Below, in pieces: positions 1 to 7,718 of a DNA stretch of 28,295 bases (the first letter of the stretch is position 1; every line of letters begins with the position of its first letter). The DNA is from S139-23 sp047639315 (lineage in GTDB: Bacteria; Planctomycetota; GCA-002687715; DRQF01). The position numbers and the translations under genes are program-made. Under the pieces are notes generated by a model. It did no database searches, was not told where the DNA came from, and saw nothing but the letters and a program-made list of their open reading frames with translations. The stretch spans positions 1 to 28,295 of the forward strand of contig JBLINQ010000055.1 of NCBI GenBank assembly GCA_047639315.1. The letters run 5' to 3'.

Positions 1-1
1 C

Positions 2-322
2 ATTGCTACCTTTGAAACGCTCTATCTCTTTGATCAACTAGACTTTCAAGGTAAGTCCGTCATCGACATTGGCTGCTGGGATGGCTATTTCTCATTCCAA
101 GCTGAGCGTCGAGGCGCCTCTCTCGTCGTTGGTTTTGACGACCCGAGTTATCGCTGGGGCGGCATGGATGGCTTCGTCCGCGAAAAATCACTGAGCTCTC
201 CAGCCGACCCTCCGGCACCAGCACGAGACCGCTCTGCCATCATGTACAAGCGCTCCACCGAGCAAGAACCGCAATTTTCAGGCTACTGTTTCTCGACACC
301 TCCAACGTTATTGGAAGACTAA
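2..322 (+). CDS. SAM-dependent methyltransferase, C-terminal part, probably truncated (5' end outside window)
   Basis: The frame is open from the window edge to a TAA at 320-322 and gives 106 residues. Near the start it reads VIDIGCWDGYFSFQAERRGA, a clear class I SAM-binding motif I of the CmoB/DUF1698-like methyltransferase group. That group normally has well over 100 further residues after motif I, including an acidic post-I loop and motifs II to IV. Here only about 80 residues follow, and after YRWGGMDGF the sequence becomes Pro/Ala/Ser-rich with no recognisable methyltransferase motif. I infer either an internal deletion, leaving a decaying gene, or an unusual short member. The substrate cannot be told. 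The gene converges on the cyanophycinase-like gene, with a shared terminator between them. Confidence 0.7.
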   Translation: MATFETLYLFDQLDFQGKSVIDIGCWDGYFSFQAERRGASLVVGFDDPSYRWGGMDGFVREKSLSSPADPPAPARDRSAIMYKRSTEQEPQFSGYCFSTPPTLLED

Positions 323-344
323 GAAACACACCCGAGACACGAAG

Positions 345-382
345 AAGGGGAAGAAACGTCGGTGACGCTTCTTCCCCTTTCT
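345..382. terminator. Bidirectional Rho-independent terminator between convergent genes
   Basis: A perfect 11-bp stem AAGGGGAAGAA / TTCTTCCCCTT (345-355 with 369-379) is extended by an inner CGTC/GACG stem (357-360 with 364-367) closed by a GGT loop. On the plus strand it ends in TTTCTT. It lies 22 bp after the methyltransferase stop and 30 bp beyond the stop of the opposing gene, so it can serve both. Confidence 0.85.
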
Positions 383-411
383 TGATTCATTTGACCTGCG
401 TAATGATGGTC

Positions 412-1251
412 TTATGGGCCGAGAATTTTCCGCTTCGTCATATCAAACCGACTGCCGGGCCGGAGAATCGAGAGTTGGATGCCTGACCAAGTTCCCTTGG
501 GACCATTCTTGTCCTTGGAGATCGCTTGCGAGCCATCAACAACAACGACGCCACTATTGCCAACGACTTCGAACTTTTGGCCGTGAACAAAAATGGCCGT
601 CTTCTCGTCAATACCGATGCCAAGTTTCTCGGGATGTTCAAGCACGGCACTTACGAGTCGATTGAATCGAGCTCGTGCCAAAAAGTGTTGGTCGACGATG
701 GTGCCCTTGAGAAGCCCCAACCCGAAGCCTAATTCAACAGCCTCCCGATCAATCGACCGCCCTCGCCCCTGAGCGATCATGATCTTTGTCATGACAGCTG
801 TCCCGGCACTGGTGCCGCCGATGAGGACGCCTTCTTTGGCCCGTTTCTTGATCGCGCCAATGAGCTTTCCTTCTTTGAGCGCTTCCATCAGACGCGATTG
901 ACTACCCCCGCCCATCCAGATGAAGTTTGCTTCTTCGATTTGCTTCTTCGATCGGGCGGTCTTGCGAACATCCATGATCTTGATGTTCTTCACCCCGTCC
1001 TTCCCCCACATCTTCGCAATTTCACGGCCCGCTTCTTTTCTTTCCGATGCTTGGGGAATCACCAACAATTTCGTTTTCTTGGCTCCGCCGAGTTGAGCCA
1101 GAGCATGGGCACGAATGGCATCCGTTGTTCCACCGCCCCCGACAAGAAGGAGATTGACCGGAATCACTTGACTCTTGGGGGGCTCCTCTTGGATCCCAAA
1201 AAATGACGTAAGAAGAACGAAAATCAGGGGAATTGGTGAAACGTGCAGCAT
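412..1251 (-). CDS. Secreted cyanophycinase-like serine peptidase (peptidase family S51)
   Basis: This 279-residue protein has an N-terminal hydrophobic signal (residues 5-20) and then a full S51 fold. Cyanophycinases cleave beta-aspartyl dipeptides such as Asp-Arg from cyanophycin; close relatives are dipeptidase E-like enzymes. Visible motifs are LLLVGGGG at about 34-41, IWMGGGSQSR at 111-120, the nucleophile elbow GGTSAG at 145-150 with Ser148, DQHF at 187-190 followed by an Arg-rich LARARFNRL, and GIGIDEKTA at 211-219. This set is characteristic of cyanophycinase rather than dipeptidase E. The signal peptide suggests it works outside the cytoplasm on imported or environmental peptide. No cyanophycin synthetase is in the window, so the true substrate is unproven. 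It is divergent from the PqqB-like lipoprotein gene. Confidence 0.88.
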   Translation of the reverse strand: MLHVSPIPLIFVLLTSFFGIQEEPPKSQVIPVNLLLVGGGGTTDAIRAHALAQLGGAKKTKLLVIPQASERKEAGREIAKMWGKDGVKNIKIMDVRKTARSKKQIEEANFIWMGGGSQSRLMEALKEGKLIGAIKKRAKEGVLIGGTSAGTAVMTKIMIAQGRGRSIDREAVELGFGLGLLKGTIVDQHFLARARFNRLVSAVLEHPEKLGIGIDEKTAIFVHGQKFEVVGNSGVVVVDGSQAISKDKNGPKGTWSGIQLSILRPGSRFDMTKRKILGP

Positions 1252-1454
1252 CAGTTTTGTCTCAATGGTTCATTCAAATTGTAGCCGACGGCGATGCCGC
1301 CCAGGGCGACCGTCCCATTGTAGCCAGAATGCCGCAGCAGTCGAGACTTCCTAATTCGACCAAGACATTACCCATGCAATTGTTGCCACAGTCGTTTAGG
1401 ATTCCTGGCGATCATCTGCATTGGACCCATCACAGAAAGCACAGCCAATTGATC

Positions 1455-2450
1455 ATGAACTCCTCCAAAGACAAGTCGGCATGGCTGCCCAGGTTAGCGG
1501 CGCTTCTCATAGCCATAAGCCTCGTCAGTTGTGGGTCAACCGAGAATCATTCCCGCCAAGATCTCGTTTCGCAACACTACATCTATGTGTTGGGGACGGC
1601 GCAAGATGGTGGTTTACCACAAATTGGCTGCCAGAAAGACTGCTGCCAACGTGTTCGAAAAGATCTACGCGCTCGGCGCTTAGTCACTTCGTTATTGCTG
1701 GTCGACAGTCAGAGTAAGAGCCGCTGGCTCTTTGATGCGAGCCCCGACATCAAAGAGCAAACTGAAGTGGCAGTAGGTCACCCACAAGGTCGCCACTTAG
1801 TAGGCTCTCGCCCGCCTCTCTTTGAGGGGATCTTCTTGACTCACGCACACATCGGCCATTATGCCGGGCTCGTGCATCTGGGACGTGAATCCTATGGTTC
1901 GAAAGACCTTCCCATTTTCGCAACAAAGTCGATGTCTCAGTTCCTTACGAACAATGGCCCCTGGAGCCTGATGGTTGAAACGGGCGCCATCGATTTGCAA
2001 GTCATTCGCGATCGCCACCCCGTTGCTCTTGGTGACAACTTAAGAGTCACGCCATTCTTGGTGCCTCATCGCGGCGAATTCACCGACACCTGTGGTTTTC
2101 TCATCGAAGGCCCAAACAAGTCCCTCTTCTACCTGCCCGATATCGACAAGTGGGACAAGTGGAAGACTCCTATCGAGTCGATCATCGCACAGGTCGACTA
2201 TGCCCTCATTGACGGAACGTTCTTTGCCGATGGTGAAATCCCCGGCCGAGCCATGTCCGAAATCCCCCATCCTTTCATCGCCGAGTCTCTGGCACGATTC
2301 AAGGATCTTCCGGCTTCCGAACGCCAGAAGATCTACTTCACCCACCTGAATCACACCAACCCAGCGGCCATACAAGGCGGGAAAGCTCAGCAAGAAATTA
2401 ACGCCCACGGTATGCATGTTGCCGAGCGCGGCATGATCCTTGGCCTTTAG
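1455..2450 (+). CDS. PqqB-like metallo-beta-lactamase-fold lipoprotein
   Basis: The open frame reaches back to 1233, but that start would run into the 5' end of the divergent gene. The ATG at 1455 gives a proper lipoprotein signal ending LVSC (Cys26), so it is chosen (331 residues). The mature part is an MBL-fold hydrolase of the PqqB-like group: GTAQDGGLPQIGC (47-59), then a CC pair (63-64), the metal loop HAHIGH (130-135), His205, a late LPDID Asp (229) and a terminal THLNHTNP His pair (297, 300). The usual HxHxDH aspartate is Gly here, which fits what I recall of this subgroup. True PqqB acts in cytoplasmic PQQ synthesis. A lipid-anchored exported form without pqq neighbours suggests a different hydrolase, function unknown. 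Confidence 0.88.
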   Translation: MNSSKDKSAWLPRLAALLIAISLVSCGSTENHSRQDLVSQHYIYVLGTAQDGGLPQIGCQKDCCQRVRKDLRARRLVTSLLLVDSQSKSRWLFDASPDIKEQTEVAVGHPQGRHLVGSRPPLFEGIFLTHAHIGHYAGLVHLGRESYGSKDLPIFATKSMSQFLTNNGPWSLMVETGAIDLQVIRDRHPVALGDNLRVTPFLVPHRGEFTDTCGFLIEGPNKSLFYLPDIDKWDKWKTPIESIIAQVDYALIDGTFFADGEIPGRAMSEIPHPFIAESLARFKDLPASERQKIYFTHLNHTNPAAIQGGKAQQEINAHGMHVAERGMILGL

Positions 2451-2480
2451 GGTTCGGCGCCAAGTTTGAAGACAATCAAC

Positions 2481-3761
2481 TCACAAGGCGCGCCGGGGTG
2501 TCACCACGATATTCGATACGATGAGTCCTGACCCCAGAGCCGTGCCAACCAAGACCATGGTAAATCCCGCCTCAACGCCACTCAACGCATCGTGATCTAG
2601 GAGCGCCAGGACACTGCGAAAGCCAACCGACCCTGGCACCAGAAGCGTGACACCGGGAATCAACATCAAACTCGACGAGCGGTCAAAGGTCTTTGAGAAC
2701 ACGTTCGATGCGATCCCAACAACAGTGGCCCCGAAGAAAGCCCCCAGCTCGGGCCCAGCATAAGAACTCCCCCACCTGGCGCTAAAAAAGGCCAGAAAGC
2801 AGCCGACCGCAACAATGGGCAGATCGCGCAATCGAACTTGATAGTCGACCAAGAAGGACAAGGGCGACAACCCGATCGCCAGCAAGAGACTGTATGAAGG
2901 CATGTCCCAAAATTCGGGAAGCAAGACGTTGATATCGAGGACCTTCGCGACCTGTTTGCCCATGGCAACTCCTAAAGCCAAGGCCAAGAGGTGGCCGATG
3001 GCGGAGACCATCCGAGTCGTGCCAGCCGTGAGGTGTTGGGTGGCCAATTCGCGCATGGCAATCGTCACCTTGAGCCCGGGCATCAACAGGATCAGGCTCG
3101 CCACGATGGTCAAATAGGCGGCCTCGACCTCGTCCTTCAGTACACTAAAAGTCACAACTGAAGCGAGGGCCGCCGAAAAAACATTCGCCAAGGGCCGAAA
3201 CCGAGCTCGCCCAGAGAGAAAACAACTTGTTGCACCCACAAGCAGAGAAGTGATCGCTGTCAACACCACTTCTCGAGAGCCGCCATCAAAGAGGCGCGCC
3301 ACCAACGATGCCGCGATCGCGAAACCAACGATACGCAAGGAGTCGGGGTAACAGCTACGAGCGGCTCGAATGTCGCGAATTTTGCTGATGGCCGTATCCG
3401 GCCCGATTTCGCCACGTAACAGCTTCTTCATGACGTTATCGACGCGGTCAAGTTTGTCGAGATTGAGCTCGCAATATTCGACCCGGATCATTCTCGACTC
3501 AGCACCCCGGCGGGTATTCACCGAGACATTGATGCAGGTTGGTAGGGCAAAGAATTGGGCATCAAGACCGAGCCTCGCCGCACACATATGCAGCGCATCT
3601 TCCAGGCGATCTGCTGAGGTGCCATAGACATGAAGCGCCTCGGCCAAAGTGCAAAGGAACCTGAGTCCTGTGTCGATGGAAGTGCGCTCTGCTTTCGTCG
3701 CTGAGACGACTCGTTGACGAGCTATAGCAACGATTTCTCTATTCTTTGTACTCGTGCTCAT
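2481..3761 (-). CDS. ThrE-family (threonine/serine exporter-like) membrane protein, copy 1
   Basis: This is a 426-residue protein. A longer frame begins at 3803, but a strong GGGAGGA (3768-3774) sits 6 nt upstream of the ATG at 3761, which decides the start. A soluble N-terminal region of about 150 residues has the ThrE-family signature around YGTSADRLEDAL, followed by FFALPTCINVSV. A run of about ten hydrophobic segments follows, with the conserved cytoplasmic motif TIAMRELATQHLTAGTTRM and a late LLVPGSVGFRS. It thus joins the PF06738 and PF12821 halves in one chain, as in Corynebacterium ThrE. Family members export Thr/Ser and small peptides by proton-driven transport; the substrate here is inferred only. 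A paralogue lies at 7719-8945. An intrinsic terminator ends about 50 bp upstream of this start, which is an odd placement. Confidence 0.88.
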   Translation of the reverse strand: MSTSTKNREIVAIARQRVVSATKAERTSIDTGLRFLCTLAEALHVYGTSADRLEDALHMCAARLGLDAQFFALPTCINVSVNTRRGAESRMIRVEYCELNLDKLDRVDNVMKKLLRGEIGPDTAISKIRDIRAARSCYPDSLRIVGFAIAASLVARLFDGGSREVVLTAITSLLVGATSCFLSGRARFRPLANVFSAALASVVTFSVLKDEVEAAYLTIVASLILLMPGLKVTIAMRELATQHLTAGTTRMVSAIGHLLALALGVAMGKQVAKVLDINVLLPEFWDMPSYSLLLAIGLSPLSFLVDYQVRLRDLPIVAVGCFLAFFSARWGSSYAGPELGAFFGATVVGIASNVFSKTFDRSSSLMLIPGVTLLVPGSVGFRSVLALLDHDALSGVEAGFTMVLVGTALGSGLIVSNIVVTPRRAL

Positions 3762-3767
3762 GGCGCG

Positions 3768-3774
3768 TCCTCCC
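3768..3774 (-). promoter_or_regulatory. Ribosome binding site fixing the start of ThrE-like copy 1
   Basis: GGGAGGA on the minus strand lies 6 nt before the ATG at 3761. No comparable site precedes the upstream in-frame ATG at 3803, so the shorter protein is preferred. Confidence 0.7.
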
Positions 3775-3808
3775 GCCCTTGGACCCAGATGAGATGCATG
3801 CAATGGTC

Positions 3809-3841
3809 AAAAAAAAACCGCGCCCAGTGTTCTGGGAGCGG
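3809..3841 (-). terminator. Rho-independent terminator between the sulfatase-like gene and ThrE-like copy 1
   Basis: On the minus strand a CCGC...GCGG outer stem and a CCCAG/CTGGG inner stem, with one mismatch between them and a 4-nt loop, are followed directly by nine T residues (complement of the A-run 3809-3817). It is a textbook intrinsic terminator. It lies about 250 bp after the sulfatase-like stop but only about 48 bp before the ATG of the next gene on the same strand. It could end the upstream transcript or act as a leader attenuator. Confidence 0.88.
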
Positions 3842-4089
3842 CTGTATTCGTTCTTGGATTTCTCCGTTCGATCAGCCCCCAGGTTCCTGCCAACATCTAC
3901 TGAGAATCAAATGCTGCATTCGTAGAGAACCAGGGACAAAGCGGTAGCCCATCTGGAAAATTGAAGTCGTCAGGATGTGGGATTGTCCGCTCATGGCTCA
4001 CAGATAGCACTGCGGGAATGGACACTTCAAGTGTCGAAGAAAATAAAAGGCCAAACCACCTCGAGCGATCATCTGGAAGGACGAGAACT
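3842..4089. other. Non-coding stretch downstream of the sulfatase-like gene, with one inverted repeat
   Basis: No convincing gene is seen in this part of the 328-bp gap. It contains a perfect inverted repeat GACACTTCAAGTGTC (4021-4035) with a 1-nt centre about 55 bp after the sulfatase-like stop. No T-run follows on either strand, so it is not an obvious terminator. A protein-binding site or RNA 3'-end stabiliser is possible. No promoter with good boxes was found for the gene at 3761. Confidence 0.4.
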
Positions 4090-7000
4090 CTATTTCGCAG
4101 TACTGCCAATCTTGGTCTTAGTGGCATGAATATAGACCTTCGGATCATTGAGCTTCAACCATGGTTGGTGAAACTGAATGAATGCCCTGGCATCAACATT
4201 CAGGGCGTCCGGAGTCATGGCAACAACAGGAAGAATCAACTCTTCACCGGGCAAGAGACCTTCGTGAGGTAGAAAGTTGTCCCACGTCACATCCTGCGCC
4301 AAGACCTCGCCCTTGTCGTTGAGCCAGCCGATGGTCAAATTCGCAGCATGTTGCCAGAATCCGCCCTGAATGGCATTCTTGCCGGTGTTCTTAACTTTGA
4401 TGGTGAATTGAGCGGGTACGGATGGTGTCATCCGCGATGGAATATTGGCTGCGCTAATCGTCAGTCCAAAATTGGCCTCGGCCTCAATCCTCGCCGGCCA
4501 AGCCAGCATTTCGATCCGCCGGCGCGCAAGTTTCTTTTCCAGTGGATTCTCGGCACCAGCAACAATGACCTCCAAGACATCTTTCGCTTCCGCCGTCTTA
4601 CCAGCAAGGTGAAGATAACGGGCTAATCGAAAACGGAGCCCCGGATTAAAGTAGGGTCCCTTCTCGATGGCCAATCGGAAATTTCGAAACGCCTGTTCGA
4701 ACGCACGGTTCTTGACCTCAACGGCGGCATCCACTTCAAGGTCAACAGCTTCCCTTGCTGCAGCGATATCCTCCGCGCTCACGCCAGATTTTCGCAAAGA
4801 CTCTTCGGCGAATTGCCGGACAACCGTGCCAGAATTACCAGTCAAGTAGAACAAGAGCCACTTAAGCTCAGCGTCTGACGTCATGGTGGCCAGTGACTTA
4901 GCCAGAGCGCCTTGCGCCATTCTTGTGTGCCAGCGCCCTTCAGTCAGGAAATCACGAATGAAGAAGCCCATGTTGGGCACTTGGATATAGGGCAGATGCT
5001 GAAGCATCGCGCCGACAATCGCCTTCGAAGGTGCCACTAACGTCGGAATGACCCAAGGGCCAGCCTCAGGATCTCCGAGCCGCGCCAGTGCAGCCGCGAT
5101 CTTGCTTGGATCAGCCAGCTTCGAGCGTAGAGCGACCTGAAGGTAGGGCTGAGCTGACTTGACACCACTATTCGCGAGCCCAAGGGCGGCCGAGAAACGG
5201 ACCGCGTAAGACGGGTCGGTGAAGTAAGACTCGATCTGCTTGTAGGTCTCAGGGACTCGCAAAAGGCAAAGCACCTTGACAGCGTTGCTTCTTTGACCGG
5301 GCGATTTGATCTTGGGAGTTTCGTTCGCCATGCGGATCGCCAAGTCTCTTCGTTCAGACTCAGAGAAGTGCTTCAGCGCGTTGGGCGAAAGTTCTCCGAG
5401 CGCAAGGAACAGCTGTGAGCGAAGAGTTATGTAAGCTTCTGCGCTTTCTTCGGCTTCGCCAGCAAGCAAGTCATCGGCGGCTTTCTCTATCAGGCCTCGA
5501 AAAGCCTCCCGAGGTTCAAGAGCGGCTTCACCGTCCTCTTGGTGGTAAGAATCTAAGTCGCGATCGATGGCAGCCATTAATCCAGCAAGGCTGACGAACG
5601 TCTGATCGTCGCGCCCAATTTGGTTGCGCCGCTCTAACGGGTCGTCCTTGAGATCGTACATCTCAAATGACTCCCTTTGCGGAAATTCGATCAGCTTCTT
5701 ATCACCGCTGATGAGCGTCTTCTTGTTGTCGAAATCTTTGCGACTCACGAGATAGAAATGCTCGGCGTAGGCGAAACCACGACGCTCGTTGTCTTCGTCA
5801 AACATCACCGGCAAGAGGCTCTGCCCATGTCTCTTGAGCGGGTCGTTCAGATTGAGCAACGAGGCTAAGGTGGGATGTAAGTCAACGAGGCTAACGACCT
5901 TGTCTATCGAACGGCCGCTGACTTTGGGAATGCGAATCAAGAAAGGAACGTGGATTTGTTCGTCGTAAACGCTCGAATTATGACGCCACCCACCGTGCTC
6001 ATGGAATTCTTCGCCGTGGTCTGAAACGAGAACGATAATCGTCTTGTCATAGAGCCCCGTCTTCTTGAGATGGGTAATCAGACGCCCAACGTTTTGGTCG
6101 GTCCAATGGATATCTGCGTCGTAGCGCTGAGTCTTGCTCTCGCCAAAATCGACGCCTGGGTGCCTCTTATATGGCTCATGAGGGTCGAGATAATGGGCCC
6201 ACAAGAAGAAGGGTTTTTGATCAAGTTTCTCAAGTTGGCCGATGACAGAATCGGTAATCTCGTCGGCCGGCAGTTGCACCGTTTCTTGATCGGGATTGTA
6301 AATTTCAAAGCCACGACGCAAGAGACCAAACCAATTGTCGTCCTGTGCGGTTTGAGCATTGAACGCTGAGATCCCTATCGTCTTGCGGCCTCGTGCGGCA
6401 AACAAACTCGGAGTTGGAACCAGGGGATCGAAGGTCCAATCGAATCCTTTAATACGGGCGTAAGCTGGAGTTGCGCGCGGTAAGAGACCGGTCAGGATGC
6501 TCGAATATGACACATTACTTGTTGGGTAAGTCGAGTAGGCGCGCGTGAAGATAAAGGACTCTTTTGCCAATTGATCAAGATGGGGTGTCGTTGGATTTTC
6601 CTCGTAACCCAAGAATCCACAATGATCAGCTCGCAAGGTGTCTACGGCAATAAGCAGAACATTCAGATTCTCGACGGCCCCAAGCTGACTTTGAAACCAC
6701 TCGCGTGCAGCTTTGTGCTGTTCGGCTGAATCACGTGGGATGTCAGTCGCCGCAATCCGCCCTGGTGACGTGCGGTAGGAGGAAGAAACTAAGTTGAACA
6801 ACCTCGAGGTCAACGGCCGAAATTCGCCACTTGCCGTTGCTCGCGATAAAGATGCACTTTCTACGCGAGCATGGATCGACGTGATCCGGACCAAAAGGGC
6901 GCCGAGAACGAAGACTATGGACAAGGCCAGAACGACCTTCGTATGCATGTTCGAAGAGACCCACCAAACACCCGGCCCGAATATCAAGACAACCGTGGCG

Positions 7001-7575
7001 ATCACCGTGAGTTGGGTATGAAGCATCCAGTACAGTCCAGAAAACTGGGCGACATTTTGCCACAGGATGATTTGAGCCAAGATAACACCGGCAATTGCAA
7101 TGGACCGCGAGACTGCCCTCTCCTCTGTGTGACGATTCATGACAACGCGGCCAAGCCAGACAGCAAAGAGAATGGCGGCGATGCCTACGGTGTAAAAGGC
7201 AATCTTGATCGCGGGAAGTCTCTCGTTTGATTGGATGGAAGCCCCATCGAATGTTTCGACGTTCAAGAAGAAAAACGTCGCTATGCCGAGGGTCGCCGCA
7301 AGGAGATAGACGCCACGCTTCGGGTAGGCTTTGGTGGCAATGAATGCAACACAGGTTAGGAGCGCACTGCAGGCGAGTCCAGCCAAGGCGGCACGCCCCA
7401 TCAGCAACGTCACCATCGCCAAAGTTTCCCTTGAACCACCGAGCTCAGGACCGGGCACTGTGTAGCTGGCTAAGAGGTCAGTAAATCCCAACAAGAGAAA
7501 CCCAAAGAGCACTCGACCAAAGTTAAGGGCCACAGGCGAAGTTGCCGGAGTTGTGTTTGGAGAAGAAGCGTCCAT
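4090..7575 (-). CDS. Membrane-anchored sulfatase-superfamily protein with HEAT/TPR-like and Ig-like C-terminal regions
   Basis: An ATG at 7581 overlaps its own AGGA, while the ATG at 7575 has AGGA 5 nt upstream and is preferred (1161 residues). Residues 20-235 hold about six to seven membrane segments. The alkaline-phosphatase/sulfatase domain spans about 305-640: VDTLRADHCGFLGY with metal Asp312, YLDPHEPY near 462-469, and SDHGEEFHEHG (Asp519, His520, His525). The nucleophile region reads TSNVSYSSILTG (352-363). It lacks the Pro and Arg of the C/S-x-P-x-R formylglycine signature, so this is probably not a classical matured sulfatase; Ser/Thr-type phospho- or phosphoethanolamine transfer or hydrolysis is possible. 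Then come HEAT-like repeats (about 763-943), a TPR-like helical part (953-1028) and a beta-rich end (1036-1150). It lies between two ThrE paralogues. Confidence 0.88.
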   Translation of the reverse strand: MDASSPNTTPATSPVALNFGRVLFGFLLLGFTDLLASYTVPGPELGGSRETLAMVTLLMGRAALAGLACSALLTCVAFIATKAYPKRGVYLLAATLGIATFFFLNVETFDGASIQSNERLPAIKIAFYTVGIAAILFAVWLGRVVMNRHTEERAVSRSIAIAGVILAQIILWQNVAQFSGLYWMLHTQLTVIATVVLIFGPGVWWVSSNMHTKVVLALSIVFVLGALLVRITSIHARVESASLSRATASGEFRPLTSRLFNLVSSSYRTSPGRIAATDIPRDSAEQHKAAREWFQSQLGAVENLNVLLIAVDTLRADHCGFLGYEENPTTPHLDQLAKESFIFTRAYSTYPTSNVSYSSILTGLLPRATPAYARIKGFDWTFDPLVPTPSLFAARGRKTIGISAFNAQTAQDDNWFGLLRRGFEIYNPDQETVQLPADEITDSVIGQLEKLDQKPFFLWAHYLDPHEPYKRHPGVDFGESKTQRYDADIHWTDQNVGRLITHLKKTGLYDKTIIVLVSDHGEEFHEHGGWRHNSSVYDEQIHVPFLIRIPKVSGRSIDKVVSLVDLHPTLASLLNLNDPLKRHGQSLLPVMFDEDNERRGFAYAEHFYLVSRKDFDNKKTLISGDKKLIEFPQRESFEMYDLKDDPLERRNQIGRDDQTFVSLAGLMAAIDRDLDSYHQEDGEAALEPREAFRGLIEKAADDLLAGEAEESAEAYITLRSQLFLALGELSPNALKHFSESERRDLAIRMANETPKIKSPGQRSNAVKVLCLLRVPETYKQIESYFTDPSYAVRFSAALGLANSGVKSAQPYLQVALRSKLADPSKIAAALARLGDPEAGPWVIPTLVAPSKAIVGAMLQHLPYIQVPNMGFFIRDFLTEGRWHTRMAQGALAKSLATMTSDAELKWLLFYLTGNSGTVVRQFAEESLRKSGVSAEDIAAAREAVDLEVDAAVEVKNRAFEQAFRNFRLAIEKGPYFNPGLRFRLARYLHLAGKTAEAKDVLEVIVAGAENPLEKKLARRRIEMLAWPARIEAEANFGLTISAANIPSRMTPSVPAQFTIKVKNTGKNAIQGGFWQHAANLTIGWLNDKGEVLAQDVTWDNFLPHEGLLPGEELILPVVAMTPDALNVDARAFIQFHQPWLKLNDPKVYIHATKTKIGSTAK

Positions 7576-7662
7576 TTTCATCCTGTGTTGCGTCGCCGAA
7601 AGCTGATGGGCCAGTCATCCTCTGCATCTTCGGATCTGAGCAAATTCAACTCAAGCAAATTG

Positions 7663-7678
7663 TCACAAATCGTTGTGA
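7663..7678. promoter_or_regulatory. AT-rich inverted repeat between ThrE-like copy 2 and the sulfatase-like gene
   Basis: TCACAA-ATCG-TTGTGA forms a 6-bp perfect stem with flanking partial pairing, located 41 bp after the ThrE-like copy 2 stop and about 90 bp before the sulfatase-like start. There is no clear T-run on the minus strand. It may be a weak terminator or an operator for the downstream gene. Confidence 0.3.
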
Positions 7679-7718
7679 TTATTAATCTTAGAAGAAGTTC
7701 AAAAGGCCATTCTTAGGC

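Noticed and set aside
1233..1454. N-terminal extension of the PqqB-like protein
   Set aside because: It overlaps the opposite gene's start, and only the 1455 start yields a lipoprotein signal.
3897..4148. A minus-strand 83-residue ORF after the sulfatase-superfamily gene
   Set aside because: It overlaps the end of that gene in another frame, with no start signal and no recognisable motif.
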